From CAZHOV01 sp964534315 (GTDB lineage: Bacteria > Bacteroidota > Bacteroidia > Chitinophagales > Saprospiraceae): a DNA stretch of 25,087 bases. The notes under the pieces are model-generated. The model saw nothing but the letters and a program-made list of their open reading frames with translations, had not been told where the DNA came from and did no database searches. This document shows positions 6,441 to 14,500 of the stretch, piece after piece. Location of the stretch: assembly GCA_964534315.1 (NCBI GenBank), contig CAZHOV010000082.1:1-25087 (forward strand), given 5' to 3'. The position numbers were made by a program, and so were the translations under genes. Position 1 is the stretch's first letter; each line of letters starts with the position of its first letter.

Positions 6441-9155
6441 CTACCCAGTACCCTTAAGCCCGCAAGACAAGGCATTGACCAGCACTAACAAATTCAGTAG
6501 GTGTTGCTCGCTTTGCTCGGGATCGGTTTTCCGGATGCTTCGCCACTTTTTGAGGTAGTCAATTTGAATCTCGTGCAGGACCTCCAGGGCTTGGTTTCTC
6601 AATTTGTTGTCTTCTAGTTTGGAGACGCGCCGCGCTTCTACGGAGGCGCCCAGAATGTCTTGAATAGCGTCGAGGCAGGTCTGGTGATCGGCCAGGATCA
6701 ACTCCATAAGTTCTTGTCTTGTACTTTCATCGGGAACCAACTCAGCAAAAGCGTTCATGGTTTTGGTATCTGAATTCAGGAGATTAGACTCTATTTGGAT
6801 AAGCCGGTATTTCAGGAACGACCAATCCTGAGCTAACTGGTGCAAGCGCTCAAAATCCTCAGGGTATTGTTTTTTGAATGCGCCCAGTGCGGTGCCCGTT
6901 CCAAACCATCCGGTAAGGTTAAACCGGGATTGGTTCCAGCTGAATACCCAGGGGATGGATCGGAGGTCGTTCAGCGAGCGCTGGCCTGTGCGTCGCGCCG
7001 GCCTGGAACCGATTTTACTTTGTTCTAATACATCAATAGGGGTGGCGCCGGTATAGAATTCGATGAATTTAGGATGATCGAGCAGTGCCCGGTAAGTGCT
7101 TCTGGACAAATCTACCAAACGATCCATCATTTGGTAGAGGTGTTCATCTTTATTTTTATTGCTGACGGTCATGGCCTGTCTGGCGGTGCCGGCAACAAAC
7201 ATTTCAAGATTGTACGTGGCCGTGAGGCGATTGGCAAATTGATTGGCAATGGTTTCTCCCTGGACGGTCATTTTTATATGGCCACTCACCGAACCGGGCG
7301 GCATACTATCTAAAAACCGGTGGATCTTTCCGCCTCCCCGGCTGATTGTCCCGCCCCGACCGTGGAAGAAGCACAGTCTTACACCTAACTCATCCGCTAC
7401 TTTGGTCAGGTTTTCTTCTGCTTTGTAGATATTCCAGCGGCTTGTCAGAATACCGCCGTCTTTATTACTATCGCTATACCCCAGCATGACCTCCTGGATA
7501 AAGGAGGGGTCTGCTTCGCGTTGCTTTTGAACCACGGGATGATTCAGGTAGGCCGATAAGATTTCAGGACCTGCGATCAGATCGTCAATCGTTTCCAGCA
7601 AAGGCGCTACCGGAAGGGTGGTGTGTTGAAGCCCCACTTCTCTCAAGAATAAAAAGACCAGCAGCAGATCGCTCAGGCTACGGGTCATACTAATGATGAA
7701 AGCGCCGATACCTTCCGTACCGTACTGATCAATATAGGTCTTGACTTCGCGCAGATAACCAAGAACATTGTCCGCCTCGGGCCCACAGGAGGTTCCTGCT
7801 ACCAGGAAGGGGCGGTTACTTTTCAATTCTTCATTCAGGAAGGATAAGCGTTTTTCCTCATTCCAATCACCATAATTCGGATCCTCATAGCCTGAAGCAG
7901 TTAAAATTTGGGTGATGGCTTTTTCGTGGTAAGCGCTATTTTGCCGGATATCCAGTTTGGCCAAATGAAACCCAAAACACTGTACAAGGCGCTCTACGGG
8001 GAACAGCACTTGTTTAGCTATACGGTTGGCATCCAGGTCGATAAGTATTTGTCTTAATTTGTGGAGTGCTGCCGATAGATCATTGGCGGATGCAAAATAT
8101 CCAGCTTCTCCGAGGCTATGATCGTCTGCGATGGTATGTTCCAATCGGACCATAAGCAGGTTTATGTACTGGCGTAGCGGCTCAGAAGGGTTGCGATCAA
8201 GGGCTTCTTGTCCCTTTGCGCCAAACAATTGGGCTTGTGATTGAATAGCATCCAAAAAGGACTTGGGGATAGCATTGCGATAACTGGAAAAGCTAAGTTT
8301 AGCAGCCAGCTCAACCAATTGTTGGTGGATCATCTTCAGGATGGCCTGGCGGTGTAGCTGTAAGGTGGAGGCTGTGAATTCCGGGGTAACGAATGGGTGA
8401 CCGTCGCGGTCGCCGCCTACCCAGCTACCAAACTGAATCAGGGGGAAATGCTCCGGCCATTCCAGGAGATCAGGAGAAAAGCCCAGGGCTGTCCAGGCAT
8501 CCTGTAGTCGCTGATCTGTCAAACGCACTGCTTCCGGAAAGACATTTACAAAATAGTGCATGAGGTTATTGCGCTCATCTTCCAGGTGTGGCTTTTGGAG
8601 GTAAATTTCACCAGTGCGCCACCACCGCTCCATAAGGCTGATGATTTCTTGTTTTAACCCTGCTTGTTCGGAGGTAGACCAATTGGGGTTTTCCTTTTTG
8701 ACCAACAATAAGTAGAACTCCCGGTGGATATCCAGGACGGTCAATCGTTTGGCCTCAGTGGGGTGGGCGGTTAATACCGGTACGACTCTCATTTCACGCA
8801 GCTTCCTGGCTATGACCTGCTCGTCAATACCGGCAGTTTTCCACTGATAGAGGGTTTCTCCCCATGACCCGCGGATAGCTTCCAGGCCGAAATAGGTTTC
8901 TAGCTTTCGTCGATATTGGGTGGCTGCATTTTCTTCCGCTAAATTTAGCAATTCGAAACAGATACCGATAGCTTGGGTCAGCTTTTCATGGGAGGCATTA
9001 TAGTTTCTATTAATTTGTTGATTATCAAATGGTAACTGCGCTGCTAAATCTTGCTCTCCTATGGATACAAGCATTTCTTTAAAGAGGGTTACCAGATAAT
9101 GAAAATCAACTTTTATTTTCTCCAGACCTTCGTATTGGATGGTTTCTTTTGACAT
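6441..9155 (-). CDS. ppc: Phosphoenolpyruvate carboxylase
   Basis: It carboxylates phosphoenolpyruvate with bicarbonate to oxaloacetate, refilling the TCA cycle. The 904-residue protein is full length for the bacterial enzyme. The catalytic histidine lies in VLTAHPTEAKR (H131). GSWVGGDRDGHPFVT follows at about 243-257, then LDIRQNSAYH near 401, and MLGYSDSNKDGG near 557-568. The second catalytic block is FFHGRGGTISRGGG (H598). TVQGETI comes near 630, then the C-terminal half with RPARRTGQRSLNDLRSIPW. The extreme C-terminus is KGTG where most enzymes end in (R/Q)NTG, a mild variation at a usually conserved tail. It stands alone, with no partner in its likely transcript and no clear TAnnTTTG promoter within 80 bases upstream. 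Confidence 0.97.
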   Translation of the reverse strand: MSKETIQYEGLEKIKVDFHYLVTLFKEMLVSIGEQDLAAQLPFDNQQINRNYNASHEKLTQAIGICFELLNLAEENAATQYRRKLETYFGLEAIRGSWGETLYQWKTAGIDEQVIARKLREMRVVPVLTAHPTEAKRLTVLDIHREFYLLLVKKENPNWSTSEQAGLKQEIISLMERWWRTGEIYLQKPHLEDERNNLMHYFVNVFPEAVRLTDQRLQDAWTALGFSPDLLEWPEHFPLIQFGSWVGGDRDGHPFVTPEFTASTLQLHRQAILKMIHQQLVELAAKLSFSSYRNAIPKSFLDAIQSQAQLFGAKGQEALDRNPSEPLRQYINLLMVRLEHTIADDHSLGEAGYFASANDLSAALHKLRQILIDLDANRIAKQVLFPVERLVQCFGFHLAKLDIRQNSAYHEKAITQILTASGYEDPNYGDWNEEKRLSFLNEELKSNRPFLVAGTSCGPEADNVLGYLREVKTYIDQYGTEGIGAFIISMTRSLSDLLLVFLFLREVGLQHTTLPVAPLLETIDDLIAGPEILSAYLNHPVVQKQREADPSFIQEVMLGYSDSNKDGGILTSRWNIYKAEENLTKVADELGVRLCFFHGRGGTISRGGGKIHRFLDSMPPGSVSGHIKMTVQGETIANQFANRLTATYNLEMFVAGTARQAMTVSNKNKDEHLYQMMDRLVDLSRSTYRALLDHPKFIEFYTGATPIDVLEQSKIGSRPARRTGQRSLNDLRSIPWVFSWNQSRFNLTGWFGTGTALGAFKKQYPEDFERLHQLAQDWSFLKYRLIQIESNLLNSDTKTMNAFAELVPDESTRQELMELILADHQTCLDAIQDILGASVEARRVSKLEDNKLRNQALEVLHEIQIDYLKKWRSIRKTDPEQSEQHLLNLLVLVNALSCGLKGTG

Positions 9156-9235
9156 TGAGTTGTATTATTTTTACTTCCGGGTTAATTTGATGATTGTCAA
9201 TGACTGGTGGAGATCCAGTATCGCCTGCTAGGAGG

Positions 9236-9430
9236 CTATTGACATAGCTTTACAATAAAGCCTATCAAATATAACCATTTTAGTAAATTTTCTATCAAAA
9301 TCCGAAGGTATTCTGGCAATAAAATCTCAAAAAGTGTTCCGCCTCGCATAGCGCCGTTGAATGCCTCGGTTATTGTCTGAGAAGTAGGTTCGTAAGTAAT
9401 CCATATTTTCTTTTTACAGATTGCAGCCAC
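9236..9430 (-). CDS. Doubtful small ORF of unknown function
   Basis: A 64-codon frame starts at GTG 4 bases after the stop of the small membrane protein; no ATG is available. It has a neutral first half and a hydrophobic C-terminal third (about residues 41-62, NLLKWLYLIGFIVKL). I recognise no family. The closeness to the upstream gene would allow co-translation, but the GTG-only start and the unremarkable sequence make a chance ORF or a gene remnant as likely. Confidence 0.25.
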   Translation of the reverse strand: MAAICKKKIWITYEPTSQTITEAFNGAMRGGTLFEILLPEYLRILIENLLKWLYLIGFIVKLCQ

Positions 9431-9434
9431 AACA

Positions 9435-9683
9435 TTATTCTAAATTACGTTCTTTCAACTCTTTCTTTAATGCTTCGTATCTTTTCGGTTTTTTCAGGAA
9501 CAGATAAATCAAAAACAAAGGAATTAAGGTAAAAAAGCCCCATGAGCTGGTAGCGACACTAAAAATGATTATTCCAATCAAAAATCCAATAAAAAATGCA
9601 TCTATTAAGGGAGATGGCTTGTTTTTTTCTGCTACTTCAAGCAACTCCTTGTCGGATAATTGAGATAGTTCTTTTTGATTCAT
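9435..9683 (-). CDS. Small conserved membrane protein
   Basis: This 82-residue protein has a charged N-terminal helix (NQKELSQLSDKELLEVAEKNK), two hydrophobic segments (about residues 25-45 and 47-63) and a very basic/acidic C-terminal tail (KKPKRYEALKKELKERNLE). The layout is a two-helix hairpin in the inner membrane with both ends on the same side. Similar short proteins with an LSDKELLEEA-like start are common in Bacteroidota and are uncharacterised. No function is claimed. It has its own intergenic region upstream. Confidence 0.65.
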   Translation of the reverse strand: MNQKELSQLSDKELLEVAEKNKPSPLIDAFFIGFLIGIIIFSVATSSWGFFTLIPLFLIYLFLKKPKRYEALKKELKERNLE

Positions 9684-9743
9684 TTTTGCTAAGTTTTGTC
9701 ACTTGGGCCAATTACTTGTATTATTGAGCCGATTATTATTTTT

Positions 9744-9857
9744 CTAACCCACCCTAATTTGTTCTGTTTTGGGAACCAATGAGGTGAATCCCATGTAGCC
9801 TTTTTCAAAAGAGGTTTGGATAGCAAACGTGATCAAATATCCAGCAATTCGTTCAAC
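9744..9857 (-). pseudogene. C-terminal gene remnant (37 codons)
   Basis: An open frame directly after the first Fic gene reads VERIAGYLITFAIQTSFEKG, then YMGFTSLVPKTEQIRVG and a stop. The G-Y-x-G-F-x-S-L-x-x-K-T pattern looks like the C-terminal part of a GNAT-like Bacteroidota protein. There is no start codon or N-terminal half; upstream the frame runs into the Fic 3' end. A truncated relic is the best reading. Identification is by pattern only. Confidence 0.4.
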
Positions 9858-9868
9858 TTTCTTTTTTT

Positions 9869-10942
9869 CTAGTCCTTTTTATGTTTTTCATTTACTACAT
9901 ATATTGTGGCTCTTGCTTTTCCGATTTTTTTAACTAACCCCTCATCTGATAAATACCTCATATCCTTTTTTAATGTGTAAGGTGTATAATCTTGTAATGA
10001 GGCGATAATATCACTAATTTTTACGGGTTCATTATCTTTAATATATTGTAGCAATAATTTCTGCCGATCATTTAAATAGCTTTTTTTATTCTTGATCTTT
10101 GTATATCGCTCCTCTAATTTCTTTATTGTTGCTTCTAATGTTTCTAAAAAGAATAATATCCATTGATTAATTATCTCTTCTTTCGTGCCTCGTTTTTGCT
10201 GCCCACTCATTAATGCCTTATAGTATTCTTTTTTTCTCTTTTCAATCTCTATCTCCATAGATGCATATTGCATGAAATCATATTCTTTTTTCAATAATAA
10301 CAATGTTGTTAGTAATCTTGATAGTCTTCCGTTTCCATCTTGATAAGGATGGATAGATAAAAATTCATAAACGAATGTTGCTATAATAATCAAAGGATGT
10401 AATTCTTCTTCTTCAAAACTTTTATTCGTCCACAAAATCAGTTTATCCATTTCTCCTTTTACCAAAAATGGCTCTGTTGTATTAAAAATAACTTTTTGAT
10501 GGCCTCCTGGATAGTTTGCTACCACTTTGTTTGATAGCTTTTTATAGTTGCCTCTATGATTATCATCTTTTGTGCTTGATTGTAAAAGTGATTTATGGAG
10601 ATGGTGAATATGATTTTCCTTGATCTCAATTGCTTCATAGGTCTCCAATATCAGATTAAGAACTTGATAATATCCAAATACTTCTTGTTCATCCCTAGTC
10701 TTAAACGAAGTTACCTTTACTGATTCGATTAAATTTTTTACTTCTTCATTTGTTAAAGTTGACCCTTCAATTCTTGTTGATGAACCAATACTTTCGATTG
10801 TTGCTATTTGTTTTAACTCCTTCAAGTATATTGATTCCGAAACTTCTAGCCCTGTCCATTTCCCTTTGAAGGAATCAATAAATGCTATCTTTTTTATTAT
10901 TTTTTGTGTTGTTTTAAAATCAAAGAATAACTTGGATTCCAT
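9869..10942 (-). CDS. Fic domain protein with C-terminal winged helix (class II, first copy)
   Basis: Fic enzymes usually transfer AMP from ATP to a hydroxyl of a target protein. The active-site loop is HPYQDGNGR (H198-R206), complete with the catalytic histidine and the phosphate-binding GNGR. An inhibitory motif SxxxEG lies N-terminal to the Fic core (S55-E59-G60 in STRIEGSTL), which makes this class II and self-inhibited. After the core, about residues 290-350 look like a winged helix (ISDIIASL ... TLKKDMRYLSDEGLVKK), suggesting DNA binding or autoregulation. The 357-residue length fits Fic-wHTH proteins. It lies 75 bases after another Fic gene and has its own good promoter (10979-11009). 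The target is unknown. AT-rich. Confidence 0.9.
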   Translation of the reverse strand: MESKLFFDFKTTQKIIKKIAFIDSFKGKWTGLEVSESIYLKELKQIATIESIGSSTRIEGSTLTNEEVKNLIESVKVTSFKTRDEQEVFGYYQVLNLILETYEAIEIKENHIHHLHKSLLQSSTKDDNHRGNYKKLSNKVVANYPGGHQKVIFNTTEPFLVKGEMDKLILWTNKSFEEEELHPLIIIATFVYEFLSIHPYQDGNGRLSRLLTTLLLLKKEYDFMQYASMEIEIEKRKKEYYKALMSGQQKRGTKEEIINQWILFFLETLEATIKKLEERYTKIKNKKSYLNDRQKLLLQYIKDNEPVKISDIIASLQDYTPYTLKKDMRYLSDEGLVKKIGKARATIYVVNEKHKKD

Positions 10943-10958
10943 TTATTTAGCTTATTTG

Positions 10959-10978
10959 ATTTTTATCTAATTTTTATC
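10959..10978. promoter_or_regulatory. Direct repeats, possible operator
   Basis: The 9-mer atttttatc occurs at 10959-10967 and 10970-10978, 11 bp apart, about one helical turn. The repeats lie just downstream of the -7 box of the first Fic gene, around the expected transcription start. They could bind that protein's winged helix. AT-rich sequence makes chance possible. Confidence 0.3.
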
Positions 10979-11009
10979 CAAAAATATCTCCTTTAATCAA
11001 TTTATCCAA
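10979..11009 (-). promoter_or_regulatory. Promoter of the first Fic gene
   Basis: On the minus strand TTG (11009-11007) is followed after exactly 20 bases by TATTTTTG (10986-10979), a full TAnnTTTG -7 box with a shortened -33 box. Transcription should start near 10972, about 30 bases before the ATG at 10942. Confidence 0.55.
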
Positions 11010-11017
11010 CTTTCTTT

Positions 11018-11977
11018 TTATTTCTTAACTCGGTATAGTGTATTCCTTTTATCACCTTTTTTTATTAATAATCCCTTTTCTACCCCATACTTAAGGTCTC
11101 TACTTGCTGTTGCACTTGAAATTTCTTTAAAGATATTCATATAGTCTTTTCTCGAAAAATGGTTCTCCATAAAAATCTCCAGAAAGTAATTCATTCTATC
11201 TTCAGGTGTATTTAACCTATTTTGCAATTTCAGAAGCTGTCCAAGAGATTCATTTATTGCATCTAGAATAAATTCAATAAATTTGGTTGATTTTCCTTCT
11301 TTGTCTGATATTTCGAGTGCACTGTAATATTCATCTTGCCTATCTTTAATGATACTCTCAAAGGGTAAAAATTCAAATAACGGATAAGTTTTCATGAGCA
11401 TCAACGTTTGCCAAAGTCTTCCCATTCTTCCATTGCCATCCATAAATGGGTGAATGAATTCGATTTCATAGTGCATCACACAACTTTTAATCAAAATAGG
11501 ATCATCTGAGTTTTTACAGTATTCGAAGAGTTCATTCATTAGGTAGTCAAGTTTATCATCTGGTGGCGCTATATGTGATACTTGATCATCTTTGAATATA
11601 CCAACGGATTTTGTTCTTAATTTTCCAGGGGATTGGATTAGTCCCTTCATCAAAAGTTTATGAGCTTTTAGAAAAGACTTTAATGAACCGGGATCTAACT
11701 GGGGGAGTTTTTCGTAAACATCGATTGCATTAATCACTTCTAAAATATCTTTTTTAGGGCCTACAACTCTTTTATTTTCAATAATTGCAGTTACCTGGTC
11801 TTCTGATAGCGTATTACCTTCAATTTCGAGAGACGCTTTGATCGTTTTTACTCTATTTCGTTTTCTAAGTTCGGGAGAAGGCCTATCCAGGTAATTTGCA
11901 TTGACTGCTCCAATCTTCTCAGCAATCGAAGTTAGTAGTTTCAGGATGGAATTATTGATTTCGTATGGAGGTTTCAT
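11018..11977 (-). CDS. Fic domain protein (class II, second copy)
   Basis: A 319-residue Fic protein from the ATG at 11977. The usual MKPPYEI start of this family favours that ATG over the in-frame GTG at 12001. The active site is HPFMDGNGR (H176-R184). An N-terminal inhibitory motif SLEIEG (S49-E53-G54) again marks class II. The segment KSVGIFKDDQVSHIAPP is the usual flap/target-docking region. The C-terminus (about 265-319) resembles a winged helix (RKDYMNIFKEISSATASRDLKYGVEKGLL). It shares only the Fic core with its downstream neighbour, so the pair is not a recent duplication. An AMPylating, regulatory or toxin-like role is inferred from the family. Confidence 0.9.
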   Translation of the reverse strand: MKPPYEINNSILKLLTSIAEKIGAVNANYLDRPSPELRKRNRVKTIKASLEIEGNTLSEDQVTAIIENKRVVGPKKDILEVINAIDVYEKLPQLDPGSLKSFLKAHKLLMKGLIQSPGKLRTKSVGIFKDDQVSHIAPPDDKLDYLMNELFEYCKNSDDPILIKSCVMHYEIEFIHPFMDGNGRMGRLWQTLMLMKTYPLFEFLPFESIIKDRQDEYYSALEISDKEGKSTKFIEFILDAINESLGQLLKLQNRLNTPEDRMNYFLEIFMENHFSRKDYMNIFKEISSATASRDLKYGVEKGLLIKKGDKRNTLYRVKK

Positions 11978-12080
11978 GATACTATCATTTGACACTATCA
12001 CAGTATACGATTTTTTGATGATTGAGGGTGAAATCTGTTAATTGCAACTACTAATTGTACTAAAAAATTAAATGTCTCTG

Positions 12081-12220
12081 ATTTAAGTAGTAAGGCAAAA
12101 AAATTGGTATAAAAAATCTTTTTGAGTTCGGTCATTATTTCCTGCGTTCATTCCAGGTATTCAATCACTTAGTCTATAATGGCCGAACAGATTTATTATA
12201 CAAGCAATTTTGATTTGCCG
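12081..12220 (+). repeat. Dispersed non-coding element, copy B
   Basis: It begins atttaagtagtaaggcaaaa and ends caattttgatttgccg. It aligns along its length with 6331-6139 read in reverse, lacking the inner piece that holds the two inverted repeats in copy A. It is inverted relative to copy A. A short frame from an ATG at 12179 (AEQIYYTSNFDLPLRFAL) is not kept as a start in copy A, so I treat the element as non-coding. Confidence 0.6.
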
Positions 12221-12387
12221 CTTAGGTTTGCACTTATTTTATTTCTGCTCAACCCTCCACTAATTTTACTACTGTTTAGGTGTATTGACCAATAAATATG
12301 GGGACAAAAAATAATAAATAACTGTAGTTCTCTGTGTCTCTGTGGTTGACCCTAAGATTACAAGTCAATACAGTTAGCCATTCGTTT

Positions 12388-12519
12388 TTATCCTATTGAA
12401 CCAATAATGATACTTTCCTCTTTTACCGCATCTTCAAATAGCTTTTTCACAACCATAACTTTGCTTTTTAAGACATCAACTTGATTTTCAAGAATAGGGT
12501 ACATAACTACCTTATTCAT
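12388..12519 (-). pseudogene. Small ORF remnant of unknown function
   Basis: A 43-codon frame begins MNKVVMYPILENQVDVLKSK and ends EESIIIGSIG. The same frame stays open a further ~75 bases upstream (VITSFPLEEFFKSFDLEK), overlapping the 3' end of the GH17 gene, but it has no start codon there. I do not recognise it. Amphipathic helices and the missing start suggest the tail of a small decayed protein. Confidence 0.3.
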
Positions 12520-12574
12520 TTTTTCTAAATCAAAGCTTTTAAAGAATTCTTCAAGTGGGAAAGATGTGATAACT

Positions 12575-13528
12575 TTATTCCACTTCTTCCTGAATTAGCT
12601 GAGGATAAAAGGGCCTCATCACTTTCTTTGGGGTTCGGTCTACTTTGAATAGCCCCCAGTGTTTTTCGGGCTCGAACTGATCAGGCGAACCTTTCCAGGG
12701 CTCATCGAAAGCCTCAAATACGTAAGTGATGATTCCTGCATCCTCCGTCCATTTCATCAGTTCGTGGTAATAAATTTCCTGAAAATCTTCGTTCACATTA
12801 TCAGGATGTATTCCTCTTCCGTTGGAATGTGTCGTCCAGCCTGCTTCCGTGATCATTACGGGCTTATCTGGGTATTTATGAGCTACCCCATAATAATTTT
12901 GCTTGGTGTATTCGAGGGCTTCATGGATAGGTTTGTATTCCCAAACTGGATAGGTATGAATGGAGATGAAGTCGAGCACGTCAACCAGTGGCTCCAGTTT
13001 GTTATGCCAGGGCACATAGTTTTCGCAGAAGGTAACCGGTTGTTGGGCTCCTTGTTTGACCATTCGCGCATATTCCATGACTTTTTCCACCGGAACCAGA
13101 TGATCTGTCCAGCTAACGGTGGCCTCATTTCCTACGGAAAGGGAAGCGATAATGTCTGGATATTGATTGGCCAGTTGGATCAACTTGCGAATTTCGTCGA
13201 GATTTCCTTTGCGGGTTCGTTGTAATTCTTCTTTTGAATAAATACCACCACCCCAAGGGCAATCAAAATTATTGATCTCTGCTGCAATGTAGGCACCAAG
13301 CATGATCCGGAAGTCCAGCCGTTCGTTTTGGATCACTTCCAAAACGGTTTCTGCATGTTTGCTGCAATCGTATAGCCGGAGGTGTTTCCAGCGCCCGTGC
13401 AGGATCAATAGATCTTCCTTGACTTGCTCGTAAGTGGGATACGTTTCCGTGGCAGGATTTTGCCCTTCTCTATATCCCGAATAACAAATAGCCGAATCAA
13501 ATTTGATATTTATATTATAGTTGCTCAT
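12575..13528 (-). CDS. Glycoside hydrolase family 17-like protein (first copy)
   Basis: GH17 proteins act on beta-1,3 (and related) glucans, by hydrolysis or transglycosylation. This 317-residue TIM-barrel protein has the expected acid/base glutamate in SVGNEATVSW (E135) and the nucleophile in MITEAGW (E228). Between them is the substrate-lining ISIHTYPVW. The C-terminal strand FEAFDEPWKG and HWGLF close the barrel. There is no signal peptide or membrane segment at the N-terminus (SNYNINIKFDSAICYSGYRE), so it is predicted cytoplasmic, unusual for a polysaccharide-degrading enzyme. It follows the second GH17-like gene by 9 bases. No SusC/SusD pair or glycosyltransferase is nearby, so this is not a normal polysaccharide utilisation locus. 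Confidence 0.82.
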   Translation of the reverse strand: MSNYNINIKFDSAICYSGYREGQNPATETYPTYEQVKEDLLILHGRWKHLRLYDCSKHAETVLEVIQNERLDFRIMLGAYIAAEINNFDCPWGGGIYSKEELQRTRKGNLDEIRKLIQLANQYPDIIASLSVGNEATVSWTDHLVPVEKVMEYARMVKQGAQQPVTFCENYVPWHNKLEPLVDVLDFISIHTYPVWEYKPIHEALEYTKQNYYGVAHKYPDKPVMITEAGWTTHSNGRGIHPDNVNEDFQEIYYHELMKWTEDAGIITYVFEAFDEPWKGSPDQFEPEKHWGLFKVDRTPKKVMRPFYPQLIQEEVE

Positions 13529-13537
13529 AAAGTATTT

Positions 13538-14431
13538 CTAAAGTTCAGTATATTTTGAGTTTCCATCTTTGTCCCAAATTCCCCAATAGGCTCCAACATC
13601 ACCTTCATCACTAACTTTCCAAAGCTCGTCAAAGCTAGAGAAATACATCACCTCGATATTATCTTCTTTGCTCCATTGCTGGGTATTGATAAAATAACGC
13701 ATAGCATTTTCAACCGAAGGTTCGGATGATTTGAAATTGGTGCCCCGGCTTGGCCAGCCCGTTTCGCTGATAATGACCTTTTTTCCCTGGCCGGCATTGA
13801 CAGCAATTTGGTACATCGTTTTCATGTAGGGTAGGGAATAGTCGATATGGCAACCTTCCCAAAAGGGGTAGCAGTTGGCAAAGATCACATCACAGGCTTC
13901 GGTAATCGCTGGTCGGTTATTAAACTCGTAATAGGCGTCTACATAGCCTACGTCAAGGTCTGGGAGTTGTTCTTTAACGCGGTGAAGGTAGTTGAGTAAT
14001 TCTTCTTCGGTCAGTTCTTTTCGATATAGCACTTCATTACCTACAGCAACCAGATCAGCGTGGCCTGCTCTGGCCACTTCAATAAGATTATTAATTTCTT
14101 TCTCATTGAGCTTTTTATTATCGCTTAACCAGGCGCCTACCATAACCTTTAGTCCATGTTCTTTGGCAATAGCCGGGATTAGCTCATTTCCATCGGTACA
14201 GGAAAAAGTGCGCACCCAGGAAGTATAGGGCTCGATTATTTCCATCCGGTTCCTGATCTGCGCATCAGTGATTATAGCGCCCGGCTCTTGCCCGTCTACA
14301 TAGGAGCTAAAGCAAAGCCCGCGGATACCGCTTTTTAGGTATTTGCGAAATAAGGAGGATAGTGCTTCTTTTGAAAGATCGGAGGTATCTATTCCGGTGA
14401 GAGATAAAATGTGTTCGCTGCGTATGGACAT
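13538..14431 (-). CDS. Glycoside hydrolase family 17-like protein (second copy)
   Basis: This is a 297-residue paralogue of the downstream gene with the same architecture. The acid/base glutamate is in VAVGNEVLYR (E133), the nucleophile in VIISETGWPSRG (E223), and the final strand is FSSFDELWK followed by YWGIWD. The shared opening logic (SGIRGLCFSSYVDGQEP here, SAICYSGYREGQNP in the partner) supports an ancient tandem duplication. The two are clearly diverged. Again there is no signal peptide. It lies 69 bases after inorganic pyrophosphatase and 9 bases before its partner, so the three genes may form one transcript. An intracellular beta-glucan hydrolase or transglycosylase is the simplest idea. 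Confidence 0.82.
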   Translation of the reverse strand: MSIRSEHILSLTGIDTSDLSKEALSSLFRKYLKSGIRGLCFSSYVDGQEPGAIITDAQIRNRMEIIEPYTSWVRTFSCTDGNELIPAIAKEHGLKVMVGAWLSDNKKLNEKEINNLIEVARAGHADLVAVGNEVLYRKELTEEELLNYLHRVKEQLPDLDVGYVDAYYEFNNRPAITEACDVIFANCYPFWEGCHIDYSLPYMKTMYQIAVNAGQGKKVIISETGWPSRGTNFKSSEPSVENAMRYFINTQQWSKEDNIEVMYFSSFDELWKVSDEGDVGAYWGIWDKDGNSKYTEL

Positions 14432-14500
14432 GATGTAATTATTTTGATAGTAGAACCTACTTTTTGAATAACAGTTTAAATGTACTACTTTTTTCCCTTA

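Larger units (their letters stand above)
12002..12574. other. Gene-poor stretch with repeat and remnants
   Basis: About 570 bases lie between the second Fic gene and the GH17 pair. The stretch holds copy B of the dispersed element (12081-12220) and a low-complexity CTCTGTGTCTCTGTGG string (12330-12345), a sequence I have seen in intergenic remnants in many genomes. It also holds a truncated 43-codon frame (12388-12519). No intact gene is visible. It looks like a graveyard for mobile pieces. Confidence 0.5.

Noticed and set aside
11978..12001. GTG start for the second Fic protein
   Set aside because: The ATG at 11977 gives the usual MKPPYEI beginning; the extra eight residues are not typical.
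12659..13225. 188-codon plus-strand ORF
   Set aside because: It is fully antisense to a clear GH17-like gene with intact catalytic motifs.
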